A DNA stretch of 64,000 bases, taken from positions 108,872,965 through 108,936,964 of the forward strand of contig NC_081844.1 of the NCBI RefSeq assembly GCF_963259705.1. Direction: 5' to 3'. The notes below the pieces were generated by a model. It was not told the origin of the DNA and did not search any database. It saw nothing but the letters and a program-made list of their open reading frames with translations. Source of the stretch: Myotis daubentonii (taxonomy: Eukaryota; Chordata; Mammalia; Chiroptera; Vespertilionidae). The position numbers and the translations under genes were made by a program. Of this stretch, positions 1-42,120 are shown piece by piece; the stretch's first letter is position 1; the number at the start of each line of letters is the position of its first letter.

Positions 1-2
1 CC

Positions 3-30399
<30,397 letters not shown>

Positions 30400-30920
30400 G
30401 GGCAACAACATACCATCGTGTCGGATTATAACCCAAAGTATAAAGTAAGTCTCCACCCGTCCACCCTGACATAGACAATTGATTAAATACATGAGGAGAG
30501 GAGACACATCTCCGTGCAGAAGAATTCCAGATAATTTACAGAGCTACAGGAGCTGGAGCATGGCCCCACCCATAAGTGTGGGCTGCACGCGGGACTTCCT
30601 GCCGAGGGGGACAGTGAAGGGGTGCGGGAGGGAGTATGGTTACAGTGGACAAACCTGATAAACATGACCCCCGTCGGTGGCCAAGGTCAACGTCAGGATG
30701 AATCCGGGTGGCGGCATGTACCCTTTGTTTGAGGCAATAGAATGCCACCGTGCTTCTGTGGTTTTCCTCCCAATAGCCCATCACCAGTCTAACTCTGAGG
30801 ACCCCATGAAGTAAGCCTACAGTGAGGGGCACCCTGAAAATACCCGGCTCTTCAAAACGCAAGGTCATCCAAAACAAGGGAAGTCTGAGAAAGGGACAGA
30901 GGTTAAAGGAGCCTAAGGAG

Positions 30921-31147
30921 CCCTAGCTGGTTTGGCTCAGATAGAGCATCAACCCCGCAGACTGAAGGGTCCCGAGTTCAATTCCAGTCAAGGGCACATG
31001 CTTTGGTTGCAAGCTCGATCCCAGGCCCTGGTTGGGACACGGGCGGGAGCCAATTAATTGACACATCGATGTTTCTCTCTGTTTGTCTCTCCCCCTCCCT
31101 TCTACTGTCTCTAAAAATTAATGGAAAAATATCCTCGGGTGAGGGTT

Positions 31148-31152
<5 letters not shown>
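30921..31152 (+). mobile_element. Ves-related SINE, CCTCGGGTGAGG-tail type
   Basis: tRNA-derived head followed by ACACATCGATGTTTCTCTCT and a tail with ATCCTCGGGTGAGGGTTAAC. This tail differs from typical Ves. Confidence 0.85.

Positions 31153-31197
<45 letters not shown>
31153..31197. repeat. (GA)n microsatellite
   Basis: About 22 GA units directly after the SINE tail. Confidence 0.97.
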
Positions 31198-31200
<3 letters not shown>

Positions 31201-31559
31201 CTACTGACCAAATGTGATGGGGGATCCTGGATAGGATCCTGGGACAGAGAAAGAACATTCATTGGGTAAAAATATAAGGAAGTCTGAGTCAGCTCATAAT
31301 CATAATGGGTCAACATTCATTCCTTGGATGACAGATGTGCCCCAGGAGGACATTGGGTGCAGGGTGAAAGGGAACTGCCCTCGCGTCGTGGCTTTTCTGC
31401 AGATTTAAACTATTCTAAAATAAAAGTTTATTTTTAAACCCTCTTCTTAGGATGTGGGGGATGGGATGAGATAGACCAGAAGATATTCTTAGTAGGTCAG
31501 CATGTTTGAGCTGGCTGCTTTCCAAAGTTCGCTTTTACCCAGAGGGGTGAGTGCGCGCG

Positions 31560-31562
<3 letters not shown>

Positions 31563-31620
<58 letters not shown>
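31563..31620. repeat. (GT)n microsatellite
   Basis: About 28 uninterrupted GT units in intergenic DNA. Confidence 0.97.
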
Positions 31621-31703
31621 TGTGTCTATATGTGTCCTCTAGTCTCACGTACATGAGAGATTCTGCTGGAGAGCTTACAGTATACCCTCATATTAAAAAG
31701 AAG

Positions 31704-31965
31704 AGTCCTAGCAGGTTTGGCTCAGTGGATAGAGCGTTAGCCTGTGGGCTTGGGGTCCCAGGTTCCATTCTGGTCAAGAGCACATACCTCAGTTGCAGGC
31801 TCCATCATGGCCAGGGCCCTGGTTCCCTGGTTGGGGCATGTGCAGGAGGCAAGCAATTGATGTGTTTCTTTCACATCCATGTTTATCTATCTCCCCTCCC
31901 TTCCACTCTCTCTAAAAATCAATGGAAAAATACCCTCAGGTGAGGATTAACAAACGAACAAAAAA
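31704..31965 (+). mobile_element. Ves-related SINE, CCTCAGGTGAGG-tail type
   Basis: Full-length copy with the extra middle segment GGCCAGGGCCCTGGTTCCCT and the tail ATACCCTCAGGTGAGGATTA. Confidence 0.88.
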
Positions 31966-32073
31966 TGATAATAAATATCGCACCAATAGGCTTCAGCTTA
32001 AACATTACTTTCTTGGCTGTGCCAATAACCAAGTGCCTACAACAGTGCTCAGCAAACAGACACTAAGCACTTG

Positions 32074-32110
32074 AATGAATGAATGAATGAATGAATGAAT
32101 GAATGAATGA
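32074..32110. repeat. (GAAT)n microsatellite
   Basis: About nine GAAT units at the end of an L2/MIR-like fragment. Confidence 0.95.
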
Positions 32111-32237
32111 AATCAGACTCCCTTTCACACCCTGAGAGCCCCATCCTTTTCTTCTGTAGTACCCATCACAAATCACAGCCATTTATGCAGCACTGGGATG
32201 ACTGTCTACTCTCAATACGATTTTTAAAATTTGCATA

Positions 32238-32445
32238 CAATATATTTTTATTGATTTCAGAGAGAAAGGGAGAGGGAGAGAGAGAAACATCAATGATGAG
32301 GGAGAATCATGGATCAGCTGCCTCCTGCACACACCCTATGGGATCGAGTCTGCAACCCAGGCATGTGCCCTTGACTGGAATTGAACCTGAGACCCTTCAG
32401 TCCACAGGCCGAGGCTTTATCCACTGAGCCAAACTGGCTAGTGCT
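32238..32445 (-). mobile_element. Ves SINE
   Basis: Reverse copy: T-rich start, GAGCCAAACTGGCTAGTGC end. Confidence 0.92.
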
Positions 32446-32459
32446 TTGCTGTAACCTGT

Positions 32460-33720
32460 GGATTTTGACAAATGCGACATGTCACGTGTCCACCATTACT
32501 TTATCTTAGGGAGAGTTTCACTCCCCCTAAACATCCCCCTGCTTCATCTATTCAACCTCTCTGCTGCCCCAGTCCTCTGGCAACCACTAGTCCCTTTACT
32601 GTCTCTGTAGTTGCCTTTTCTGAATTGTCACATAAATGGAATCACTGAGCAATTATGCATTTAAGATTCACCCATGTTTTTGTGTCTTTCTAGCTCGTCT
32701 ATTTTTGTATATCACCCACTGTATGTGTCACAATGTCTTTATCCATTCATCTATTGAAGGACATCTTGGTTGCTTCCAGTGTGGGGGGATTACGAATTAA
32801 TCTATTGTAAATATTCACGTCCAAGTTCTTGTGTGGCCATAACTCTCAATCAGGTGGGTAAAGGTCTAGGACAGTGGTTCTCAACCTTCTGGCCCTTTAA
32901 TACAGTTCCTCATGTTGTGAGCCAACCATAAAATCATTTTCGTTGTTACGTCATAACTGTAATGTTGCTACTGTTATGAATCGTCATGTAAATATCTGAT
33001 ATGCAGGATGGTCTTAGGCGACCCCTGTGAAAGGGTTGTTCGACCAACAAAGGGGTCGCGACCCACAGGTTGAGAACCTCTGGTCTAGGAGTATGATTGT
33101 TGTCTTATGTGGTGAGACAAAGTGGAGCTCTGTCGCGCTGTCCCCAATGTGTCTGTGTTTGCACTCCCACCAGCAGTGAATGGAGCTGCTGTTTGCCGCC
33201 TCCTTGCAGGCAGTTGATGTTCTAAAGGTTACACAGATCTCAGCCCGAATGTGGGTAGTTCATATTTTAATTTGCTCTTTTCTAATATTAAATGCTGCTG
33301 GGCATCTTTTCATCTGCTAATCTGCAATCTGTGTATCTTCTTTAGAGCGGTGTCAGATATTTTGACCATTAGACGTATTTTTTGTAGTTGTTGAGTTTTT
33401 TTAATTTCATTTTATTGTTGAGAGCATTACAGATGTCCCCCATTTTTCCACCCCCCTCTTTAGTTGTTGGGTTTTAGCATTTTTTTTTGTATACTTTGGA
33501 TACAAGTTCTTTATCTATGCTTTACAAATACTTTCTCCCAGTGGGTAACTTGTATTTTTGTCTCTTAGCGGTGTTATTCACAAAGCAAAGTCTTTGATTT
33601 TAATAAAGTCCAGTTTATTAAACTTGGGGGGATTATGCTTTGGGTGTTGTATCTGGAAACTCATCACCAAACCCAAGGTTGTGTGGATTTTCTCCTAGTG
33701 CATTTATTTCTAGAAAACCC
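32460..33720 (+). mobile_element. Old L1 3' end with hAT insertion
   Basis: L1 3' UTR-like text (CTCTGGCAACCACTAGTCCC, ATCTATTGAAGGACATCTTG, CACTCCCACCAGCAGTGAAT) on both sides of the SPIN-like element. An 80-bp insertion at about 33390-33462 (TTTATTGTTGAGAGCATTAC) has a TAGTTGTTG repeat on each side. Confidence 0.7.
32872..33082 (-). mobile_element. SPIN-like hAT MITE, 211 bp, perfect TSD
   Basis: Perfect 8-bp duplication GTCTAGGA at 32864-32871 and 33083-33090. It carries the same internal deletion as the copy at 21849. Inserted in an L1 3' end. Confidence 0.93.
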
Positions 33721-33844
33721 TGGAACACATCCAGCCCAACCATGGCACCCAGTCAAGAGCGTGTTGTGGTTGATCTGACTCTTCCATGAAGAGCTCTTCC
33801 GCCCTTAAATAATTCACAGAAATATGACGGAACACCTAAAGTGG

Positions 33845-34520
33845 GTCCTGCTTGTTACAGGACCAGTTGTTTTCCCGCGGATTCATATGTTGAATTCCTA
33901 ACCCCCAGTACCTCAAAACGTGACCTTTTTTTTTTTAGATAAGACCTTTAAACAGGTGGTTAAGTTAAAATGAGGTTGTTAGGGTACCCTGATCCAACAT
34001 GACTGGTATTCTTTTTTTAAAAAATATATATATTTTATTGATTTTTTACAGCGAGGAAGGGAGAGGGATAGAGAGTTAGAAACATCGATGAGAGATAAGG
34101 ATCGATCAGCTGCTTCCTGCACACCCCCTACTGGGGATGTGCCTGCAACCAAGGTACATGCCCTTGACCGGAATCGAACCTGGGACCCTTCAGTCCGCAG
34201 GCCGACGCTCTATCCAGTGAGCCAAACGGGCTAGGGCATGACTGGTATTCTTACAAGATGAGAAAACTTGGGCACAAAGAGGCACCAGGATGCGCACACA
34301 CAGAGGAAAGGAGTGTGAAGACACAGAGAAGGTGGCCATCTGCAAGCGAGGGGGGGAGGGAGAGGGAGACAGAGGGAGAGAGAGAGAGAGGCCTCAGGAG
34401 AAACCAACCCTGCTGACACCTTGATCTCAGACTTCCAGCCTCCAGAGCCGCGAGAGAATACATTTATGCTAATACCAGTCTGTGGCGTTTTGTTAGGACA
34501 GCCCGAGAAACGAAGGCGCT
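33845..34520 (+). mobile_element. Diverged MaLR LTR, split by a Ves
   Basis: Pieces ATTCATATGTTGAATTCCTA, GGTGGCCATCTGCAAGCGAG, ACCTTGATCTCAGACTTCCA and GTGGCGTTTTGTTAGGACAG follow MaLR LTR order. Interrupted at 34014-34236. Confidence 0.7.
34014..34236 (-). mobile_element. Ves SINE with 16-bp TSD
   Basis: CATGACTGGTATTCTT at 33998-34013 and 34237-34252. Confidence 0.95.
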
Positions 34521-34544
34521 GCCGTAGAGACACTGCCTCTGCAT

Positions 34545-36330
34545 GTGGCTGACAGACTTCCTTCAGGACGTGCAGAGCTGGGTAAGTGGCTCAGCCGCGG
34601 AGAGCAGACGAGGGCGGACCAGAATTGATGGGGAAAACCCGGACATCAGCTTCGAATTGGCTGGCGTCTTCCTCTCTCCATGCCAAGTCCACCCTGACAC
34701 AGCCAGCCGCTCTGGATGGAGGAGAATCCCAACTGGGCATTACTGCCCTGCAGTCTCCTCAGGCGCGCCTACCCAAAGCCTCTGCCTAGGTCGGTATTGT
34801 GTCCTTAAGCCCAAAGGCAGGGGAGTAGGTGACCACCTGCTGGGGGGCTGGAGGGGCAGGTCCAGATGACTGTCCGTCCCTCTGTCATGACCAGCTGAAG
34901 GTGACCAATGACATCATGGCATCTTTCAGGGCAGGTTTGATGATTGGGATGGAGCCATGCTATGGCTTTCACCAAACTCAGATGGTGTATTAGTCAGGGT
35001 GACTAATGCTAGCTGCTGAAACAAACGGCCTCCAAGTTCCATTGATCACCTACATCACAGTCTGGTGTGGCTCGGGTAGCTTTCCTGGGTCCGCGGGGAG
35101 GGCTGCCTATGGCAGCTTCGTGCCATCTGTGGTGGGTTCTGAAGAGGAGTTGCCCTGATGACCGGCTGGTTCAGAGAGGCCACCAGAAGCGGGTGGGCTA
35201 GTCCCTTGCCATTACTGAGCCAGGATGGGGGCTCCTCGCTTCCCCAGGGGCAGTGCATGGATTCTGTGGGACGCTCGCTCCAGGCCGCTCCCAATGGCTC
35301 CCCTGGTTGAGCCTCCCTGGAGAGAGGAGCTGTTTGGCTTCCACGGCGGCGTTCTTCCCTAGCTCACCATCCTCGCTTGGCCTTCTTGGCCAGCTCCTCT
35401 TTTCCTGCTGGCCCCGTGATGCCGGCCAGCCTCTGCCTCTTCTCTGCTTACACCTTCTCGCTCTTCCCGAGGATTTGCATCGGCTCCGGGTGACCTTGTA
35501 GAGCTGCGCCACTGCAGCCTGGGGGCTAAAATCCCTCCTCCTTCCTTTGAATATACATTTCCTTGAGCTACACCAGGAGACGGCGGCCAGGAAGGAGTTT
35601 TATTAATAGATTTGCCTTTCAGTCTGGGAGGCGAAGGACATGCACCACAAGCATCCCACGTTTTCTCCTGCACCTTCATTCATCCTGAGCTTAGTCTCCA
35701 TTTTGAGGGACATTTCTGACATCATTCCAAATATTACAACTTAGCGAGGGCCTACCCAGCATCCACACCCCTTTCTGGAATTACCCAGGCCTCCATCTGG
35801 AAACTGCCTCTCCCCCGAGTAGCTTGTGTGATTTGGGAGAAACTGGTCTCCCCCGCAGCTTCAGGAGGGGGGCACACTCCATTTTCCTGGCCCCATCACT
35901 GGTTCAGGATGAGTCTCAGCGTGCCAACTGGGAATGCCAGGGTAACCTCCCCCATCTCCCCTCAATCTAAGTGAATGTGGAAAAATGAAGCCCCCCGTGT
36001 GGCTGGCAGCCAGCCCATCACCAGGAGGCAAGCTGGTCTGGGGATAAAGCTGCTACTGCGGTGGCAGAGTGAGGGGCAAAGAAGAGCGTCCATGCGTAGT
36101 GGTGCCATGGTGCCCATCATTCCTGAAGCTGCCCCATTTCTGGACATTCCAGCGGCAGAAGCCAAGAAGTCTCCTTTGCTGTTTAATGCAGTTTGAGTTG
36201 GGCTTACAGAACGCTGATACCCCAAACCTCTTGACCCGTAAATACTTCCGACTTTGTTCTCCTGTATTGGTCACCTTTGTTAACCTTGAGGATGGCGTCT
36301 AGACATTTGTGGCCAATGTTGACTGAATGT
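34545..36330. other. Intergenic stretch without recognised gene
   Basis: No exon or clear repeat seen. Around 34985-35060 (GTATTAGTCAGGGTGACTAA and AGCTGCTGAAACAAACGGCC) it resembles an old repeat that I cannot name. Confidence 0.5.
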
Positions 36331-36535
36331 GCTTTACACGCAGTTTCTCACTTAATCCTCATGACGCCCTTTGAGGCTGAGTCTCTCACCCTTACTTTAC
36401 AGATGAGGAAGCTGAAACTCAGGGAGCTTAAGTAACTGGCCCAGGAAGCCAGGAAGCTAGATGAGGTAGATCCTGGACAGGAACCCGGGAAGCCTGATTC
36501 CTGAGCTCATACTCTTAACCACTACATGACTTCCC
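36330..36535 (-). mobile_element. MIR SINE
   Basis: Nearly full-length reverse MIR: CTTAATCCTCATGACGCCCT, ACAGATGAGGAAGCTGAAAC, CTCTTAACCACTACATGACT. Confidence 0.85.
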
Positions 36536-36876
36536 GTGCAATGTTTTCATTCGGAATTTCTTCCTGGAATTTTATTCACATCTGCTCTTCACGGAGCTCA
36601 GCGTCGGTCCTGATTGCTTGGTGTCGAGAGTGTTGAGAAGAAAGTTGTGACTCGGGGACACTCACCGGGCAGTGCCATGCATTTTGTCCCCACAGCTCTG
36701 CGACGGCATTCACAACCCCGTCCTTGACTTTCTCCGGCCTCTTTGTGGGTGACGCACAAAGGAAACCAGCACAGCACAGCCTGTGTACTTTCTATGAAGG
36801 GACAGGCCACCCTCCGTCAGTCAGCCCGGAAGCTCTGGCTTGTCTGCCTTTTCTCCAGGTGTCAGGTGGCTTCTTT

Positions 36877-37089
36877 CTTTTTCTTATGGATGTCAGAGAG
36901 GAGGGGAGAGGGAGAGAGAGAGAGAGAGAGACATCAATGGTGAGAGAGAATCATCGATCGGCGGCCTCCTGCATGCCCCCTCCTGGGGATCAAGCCCGCA
37001 ACCCAGGCATGTGCCCTTGACTGGAATCGAACCCAGGACCCTTGAGCCCACAGGCTGACGCTGTATCCACTGAGCCACACGGGCCAGGG
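36877..37089 (-). mobile_element. Ves SINE
   Basis: Reverse copy with a GA-rich stretch. Flanked by GTGGCTTCTTTC and GCGGCTTCTCTTTC. Confidence 0.9.
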
Positions 37090-37352
37090 CGGCTTCTCTT
37101 TCCTGAAAGGCCTCGGAGGCCACCCTGAGGCAGCTCAGCGCGAAGTCAATGTCCAGGGCTGGCTGCTCCCTTTGCTCAGCACCGGACGACCAAATCCCAA
37201 CTGCAAGTCTAATTCCTGGTCCCAATTAGGGTGGAAAACTAGCGTCTATGATGAGAGGCACTAAGATGGTGGCTGGCAATAGGACCTCCAGATTTAGCAA
37301 ATAAAAATACAAGATACCCAGTTAAATTCGAATTTCGGGAAGAAACAGATAA

Positions 37353-37574
37353 TTTTTTAAAATACATACTTTTTAATGATTTCAGAGAAGAAAGGAGAGG
37401 GAGAGGGTGATAGAAACATCAACGATGAGGGAGAATCATTGATTGACTGCCTCCTTACACATCCCACACTGGGGATCTAGCCCGCAACTCGGGCATGTGC
37501 CCTGACTGGGAATCGGGCCGTGACCTCCTAGTTCATAGGTCGACGCTCAACCACTGAGCCACTATGGCCGGGCC
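37353..37574 (-). mobile_element. Ves SINE
   Basis: Reverse copy flanked by CAGATAATTTTT and CAGATCATTTTT. Confidence 0.92.
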
Positions 37575-37889
37575 AGATCATTTTTAAGTGTAGTCCGCTT
37601 AAGTGCTCATTTGAGAGATACCACAGCTGATGGTGAACTGCGGTATTGGTGGCCAAAATAGAGCAATTGGGGGCGAGGAGAGAACAGTGCACTGAGTTAA
37701 GACCAGTTGAAAAGTGATCAGAAAATGGAGATTCTGCCCTGATTATCCCCCTTGGGCCCAGCCGCTGAACACAGTAGCTTCAAGGGGCAGCAATCAGGTA
37801 GCAAAGGCCAAGTGGAAATTTGGAAGTCTACGTTGGCCACACCTACATTATGCTCCGCACTGGGGCCCCACTTTCTGGCCAGAGGAATT

Positions 37890-38109
37890 TTTTTTTTTTA
37901 GTATTTGTATTGATTTCAGAGAGGAAGGAAGAGGGGGAGAGAGATAGAAACATCAATGATGAGAGAGAATCATTGATCGGCTGCCTCCTGCACACCCCAC
38001 ACTGGGGATCAAGCCTGCAACCCAGGCATGTGCCCTTGACCGGAATCGAACCTGGGACCCTTCAGTCCACAGGCCGATGCTTTATCCACCAAGCCAAACC
38101 GGCTAGGGC
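37890..38109 (-). mobile_element. Ves SINE
   Basis: Reverse copy flanked by AGGAATTTTTT on both sides. Confidence 0.93.
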
Positions 38110-39019
38110 TAGGAATTTTTTGTTTTAGTGATACTCAGGATATGGATTTCCTTTGAGTATAATTCATCATTTTTCTTTCATTCATTCTACACGGTTTTAT
38201 TGAGCATCTACTATGAACTAGTCATTAAAATAGTTGCCATTGATACAATAGTAAACAAACACAGACACAATCCTTGCCCTCCAACAAAAATACTTTTATG
38301 TTCCTTTAAATTTTTTTCTTAAATTTCCGTTGTAAAATTGCTCTCAACCAACAAATCAGATTTAAAACAAACATTGCACGCTATTTGACTGTTGCAAGGG
38401 GAGGTATGGTGTCTTGTATCCCATTTCCAAAGTATTGCTTCAGTCATTCTCGTAGGGACAAGAGATCGCTGATCCTGTCAACCGATCTTAAAAAACTGAT
38501 ACCACAGGTCCAGTTTCAGGGCCGGCGGGAGCGCTTAGGAATGCTCCTAAGAGGGATTCTTCGCTACGTGTTTCACAGGAGACAGTCCTGTCCAGCAAGC
38601 TCGAATTACCTTTTTAGTTTTAAACTGAACAGTGTGTATTTGCCAAGTGTCAAGGTTCAGACTTGGTGGTTTTGAAGAACAGAGGAAAAAAATTAAATGC
38701 CAGAAACACACAAGTTTGTGGAGCAGGAAATGAGGATGGTGGTTTCCAATCTGACTTTAAAATTTGATAAACTATGCAGTGTGCAAAGGAGACTACATTG
38801 TTAAGATATAAATACTTATGAAGCCTAACAAATAGATAAAAATATGTAAATAAGTACTTCAAAGTAACAAGAAAATGATAATCAACTCAAGTAAAAACGG
38901 CTAAGGACAACTGATAGAATTCACAATAAAGACAACTGGCCAATAAACACATAAAATGTTCAACATCACTAGGAATTGGCCAGTTGTAATTAAGACAGCC
39001 CAGCACAGTAATTAAGAAC

Positions 39020-39500
39020 ACTGATTGATTCTTGAGCTCAAGAATCTGAGTCTAAGTTTGATTTGTGGCTGGAAGGCTTTCTATCTCTATGACTCTAGGA
39101 AAATTATTTAACTTCTCATATCTCCATTTTCTCATTTATAAAAGTGGTATAACAATATTTACCTTGCCGAAACCGGTTTGGCTTGGTGGATAGAGCGTCA
39201 GCCTGCGGACTGAGGGGTCCCAGGTTCGATTCTGGTCAAGGGCATGTTCCTGGGTTGTGGGCACATCCCCAGTGGGGGATGTGCAGGAGGCAGCTGATCG
39301 ATGTTTCTCTCTCATCGATGTTTCTAACTCTCTATCTCTCTCCCTTCCTCTCTGTAAAAAATCAATAAAATATATTTAAAAAAACAAACAAACAATATTT
39401 ACCTCATAGAATTATTATAAAGATTTAATAGTAAATATTTAAAATTTTTAAAGTGCTTAGAATGATAACACAGAAAGTGTTACAAGTATTGGTTGAGTAA
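39020..39500 (+). mobile_element. MIR SINE, split by a Ves
   Basis: MIR core (GACTCTAGGAAAATTATTTA, CTCCATTTTCTCATTTATAA) continues after the Ves at 39405 with CTCATAGAATTATTATAAAG. Confidence 0.75.
39165..39390 (+). mobile_element. Ves SINE with 14-bp TSD
   Basis: AACAATATTTACCT at 39151-39164 and 39391-39404. Confidence 0.95.
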
Positions 39501-39886
39501 ATAAAATTTAAAAAGCCATTTCACCCATCAGAATGGTAAATATTAAAGGAACTGATCTCTTAAATGTTGGCAAGGTTTTGGAGAAACAAGCCTCTCACAG
39601 ACATTTGTAGCTGAAAATCAATTTAGTAATATTTTATTAAAATTAAAAATGCCTACATGTTCTTTTGGCACAGAAATTCTACCCTGAAAAATACACATAC
39701 TTGTGTGTAATGAAGCTCAATTCCACTGCAGCACTGTTTGGAAGAGGAAAGAATGGAAGTTAACCTAAATGTGTAGTAATAGATGGTTGTACTAGAGGTT
39801 GCAAACTGATAGCCATTGGGCCAAATTCGTTTTGCAGGCGTGTTTTGCTCAGCCTCAGCAGTGTTTTCCAAATTTGAATTCGTTTG

Positions 39887-40105
39887 CCTGGCCGGTGTGG
39901 CTCAGTTGTTGAGCATCGACCTGTGAACCAGGAGGTCACAGGTTCTATTCCCCGTCAGGGCACATGCCCAGGTTGTGGGCTCCATCCCCAGGAGGGGGCA
40001 TTCAGGAGGCAGCCGATCCATGATTCTATCTCATCATTGATGTTTCTATCTCTCTCTCCTTCTCCCTTCCTCTCTAAAATCAATACAAATATATTAAAGA
40101 TATAT
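39887..40105 (+). mobile_element. Ves SINE
   Basis: 'GCATCGACCTGTGAACC' type head, GGCAGCCGATCCATGATTCT body, A-rich tail. Confidence 0.93.
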
Positions 40106-40170
40106 ATTAAACTTTTTTTAATTAGTTGCCAACATTAAAATATTAGATTTATTAAAAAACCGGTATTTTC

Positions 40171-40318
40171 TGGGTTGCAGGCATATCCCCAGTAGGAGAT
40201 GTGCAGGAGGCAGCTGATCGATGTTTCTCTCTCATCGATGTTTCTAACTCTCTATCTCTCTCCCTTCCTCTCTGTAAAAAATCAATAAAATATATTTAAA
40301 AAAACAACAAAAAACCCC
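40171..40318 (+). mobile_element. 5'-truncated Ves SINE
   Basis: Only the 3' two-thirds. Flanked by AAAACCGGTATTTT and AAAACCCGGTATTTT, so truncation happened on insertion. Confidence 0.88.
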
Positions 40319-41600
40319 CCCAAAACCCGGTATTTTAAAAAACTTACAGCTCTGGATTCAAGTTAACAACCCTTTGGTCAGTGTAAATAACTATTTCTGC
40401 TTAGAACAAAACACACCTGCTCCACTTCATCACTCTCCTGATTTGTTACCTGTAGGCATCGGAGTTTGGGATTCTGGCAGGTGAGTTCTGGTTCAGCTAA
40501 GTAATGAAATGCATCTAGTGATGTAAATACAATGCAGTAGACATATACCAGTATGCAGTGGTGTGGAAAGATCATCAAGACATATTGTTGAGTGGAAAGC
40601 ACGCCAGATGGAGAACTCTAACTTATAAGATGATGCAATTTCTGTAAACAGCAAATAATAATTAGTACATCAGGGGTGTTTCTGTTTTACTATGTTCCTA
40701 GTGCCTAGAACCGTGCCTGGCATATACGAGGAACTCAGCACATACTTGTTGAATACACACGTATAATTGTGTGAGAACGTTGGGGGATACACACTAAATA
40801 AGTGATTCTGTCGAGGGACCCGAATTTGGGAGAAGGGGTGGTCAAGGGGTGATTGCTGTTTTTTGTTTTGTATAGTTTGACTCTTACAAACACATGTTTC
40901 ATTACTTCCATAAATTAAAAAATAGAACAAAGGCAACCCAGCACGATGTAACACAGGGATCAAAACAAGACTTAATTAGTCTCCGTGGAAACCATCCAGA
41001 AACGAATGAATGGGAATAAAAATAGAGTTCTGCAGTCATGAACAAGAAAAGCTAACTCCGAATACTTAACCTCCAACTCAGAACTAAGCAGCAGGGTGAC
41101 GGCTGCGCGGGACTAATCAGACCGCCCCGGCTGTGACGAGGCCCCATCCACAGCCAGTCCTCCCGGGGAACATGGTCTGCTGCCCACCCCAACCCCAATT
41201 CCGTGGCTATAAGCTCGTGAAGGCCTTGCACACAGTGTGTCAGAAGGTGCCCAGCTTGGTAAGATTTTTAAAAAGAAGGAAAGAAAAAAAAGCGTTTCCT
41301 TTTGGGGTAGGCAGCAAAGGCAGACAGGAAACGAGTTTAAGGCCAGTGATGGAGATCAGACATTTCCCCTCAAAGGGAGGCTGGCCTGGCTCCGTTCGAC
41401 CGGTGCCAGGAATAGACTGGCCTCGGCGGGCGAGAGCCAAAGGGCACCCGGCAGGGGCCGGCTTCTGGGCGCGGAGTGGAAGCAGCTCTTTTCACGGCTC
41501 CCCCCGGGTTCAGCTCTCATTAGACGGCGTTTCTTCTCTCCTCCAGGCTGCCTCGTCGTCAAGCGCCTGGCACCGCTCCCGGGCAGAGCGTTCAGGGTGG
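40319..41600. other. Intergenic stretch upstream of the ZDHHC4 promoter
   Basis: AT-rich unique-looking sequence. About 40690-40765 resembles an L2/MIR3 end (GTGCCTGGCATATACGAGGA). From 41100 it grades into GC-rich promoter DNA. Confidence 0.5.
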
Positions 41601-42120
41601 TTCCGAGACGGCGGGAGCAGAGCTCCCCACGGTGTGGTCGGCACAGCGCCAGGCCGACTGTCCGGCCGAAGACACCGCGTTTGAACCCGATGCGCGGGCC
41701 CTGGGGGGCGGGGCCCTGGGGGGCGGGGCCCTGGGAGGCGGGGCCCTGGGAGGCGGGGCCCCGCTCGGCTCTGCGCAGGCGCGGGTGGCTCGGGCCGCTC
41801 CGCCAGGCCCAGGGCGGCCTTTTTGTAAGATTTGTAGCAAACGCGCTCGGAAGTTCGACCTTCCAGCCTTTAGACGCCACCGCAGTCCCGAGGCGCCCAG
41901 TAGGGCAACAACGGACACCCTCGAAGAGGCGGCACACAAACCGCAGACTCCTGCCCGCCGCGGCCGCCCGCACTTCCGCCGGAAGTCGGTCTGCCCGCCA
42001 GCGTCGCGCGCTGACGTCACGGGTGCGACGGGATTTTGGGGGCGCGCCCTGGAGGCGCGGGTGCGGTGCAGCTGACGGTTGGCTGGTCGCCCTGGGAGGT
42101 AAGGCGTCCTCCGCTGGGCG
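41600..42120 (+). promoter_or_regulatory. ZDHHC4: CpG island promoter of ZDHHC4
   Basis: CpG-dense, TATA-less. Contains a 4x tandem GC box (41701-41760), an inverted ETS pair ACTTCCGCCGGAAGT (41972-41986) and a consensus CRE TGACGTCA (42012-42019). A GGGAG/GTAAGG donor at 42098/42099 probably ends the non-coding first exon. Exact start site not determinable here. Confidence 0.8.
41701..41760. repeat. 4 x 15-bp GC-box tandem repeat
   Basis: Unit CTGGGGGGCGGGGCC twice, then CTGGGAGGCGGGGCC twice, exactly 60 bp. Each copy holds a GGCGGGGC Sp/KLF site. Confidence 0.97.

Larger units (their letters stand above)
30400..31435 (+). mobile_element. Old L1-type 3' end, split by a SINE and a GA tract
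   Basis: Pieces before 30920 and after 31198 read as one element: GCATGTACCCTTTGTTTGAG, CAAGGTCATCCAAAACAAGG, GATCCTGGATAGGATCCTGG, and an end in AACTATTCTAAAATAAAAGT. Class is uncertain. Confidence 0.5.

Noticed and set aside
41171..41277. Possible upstream coding exon of ZDHHC4
   Set aside because: A short ATG frame before a TTGGTAAG-like donor near 41259, but it lies upstream of the CpG promoter, has no known homology, and ZDHHC4 is complete without it.
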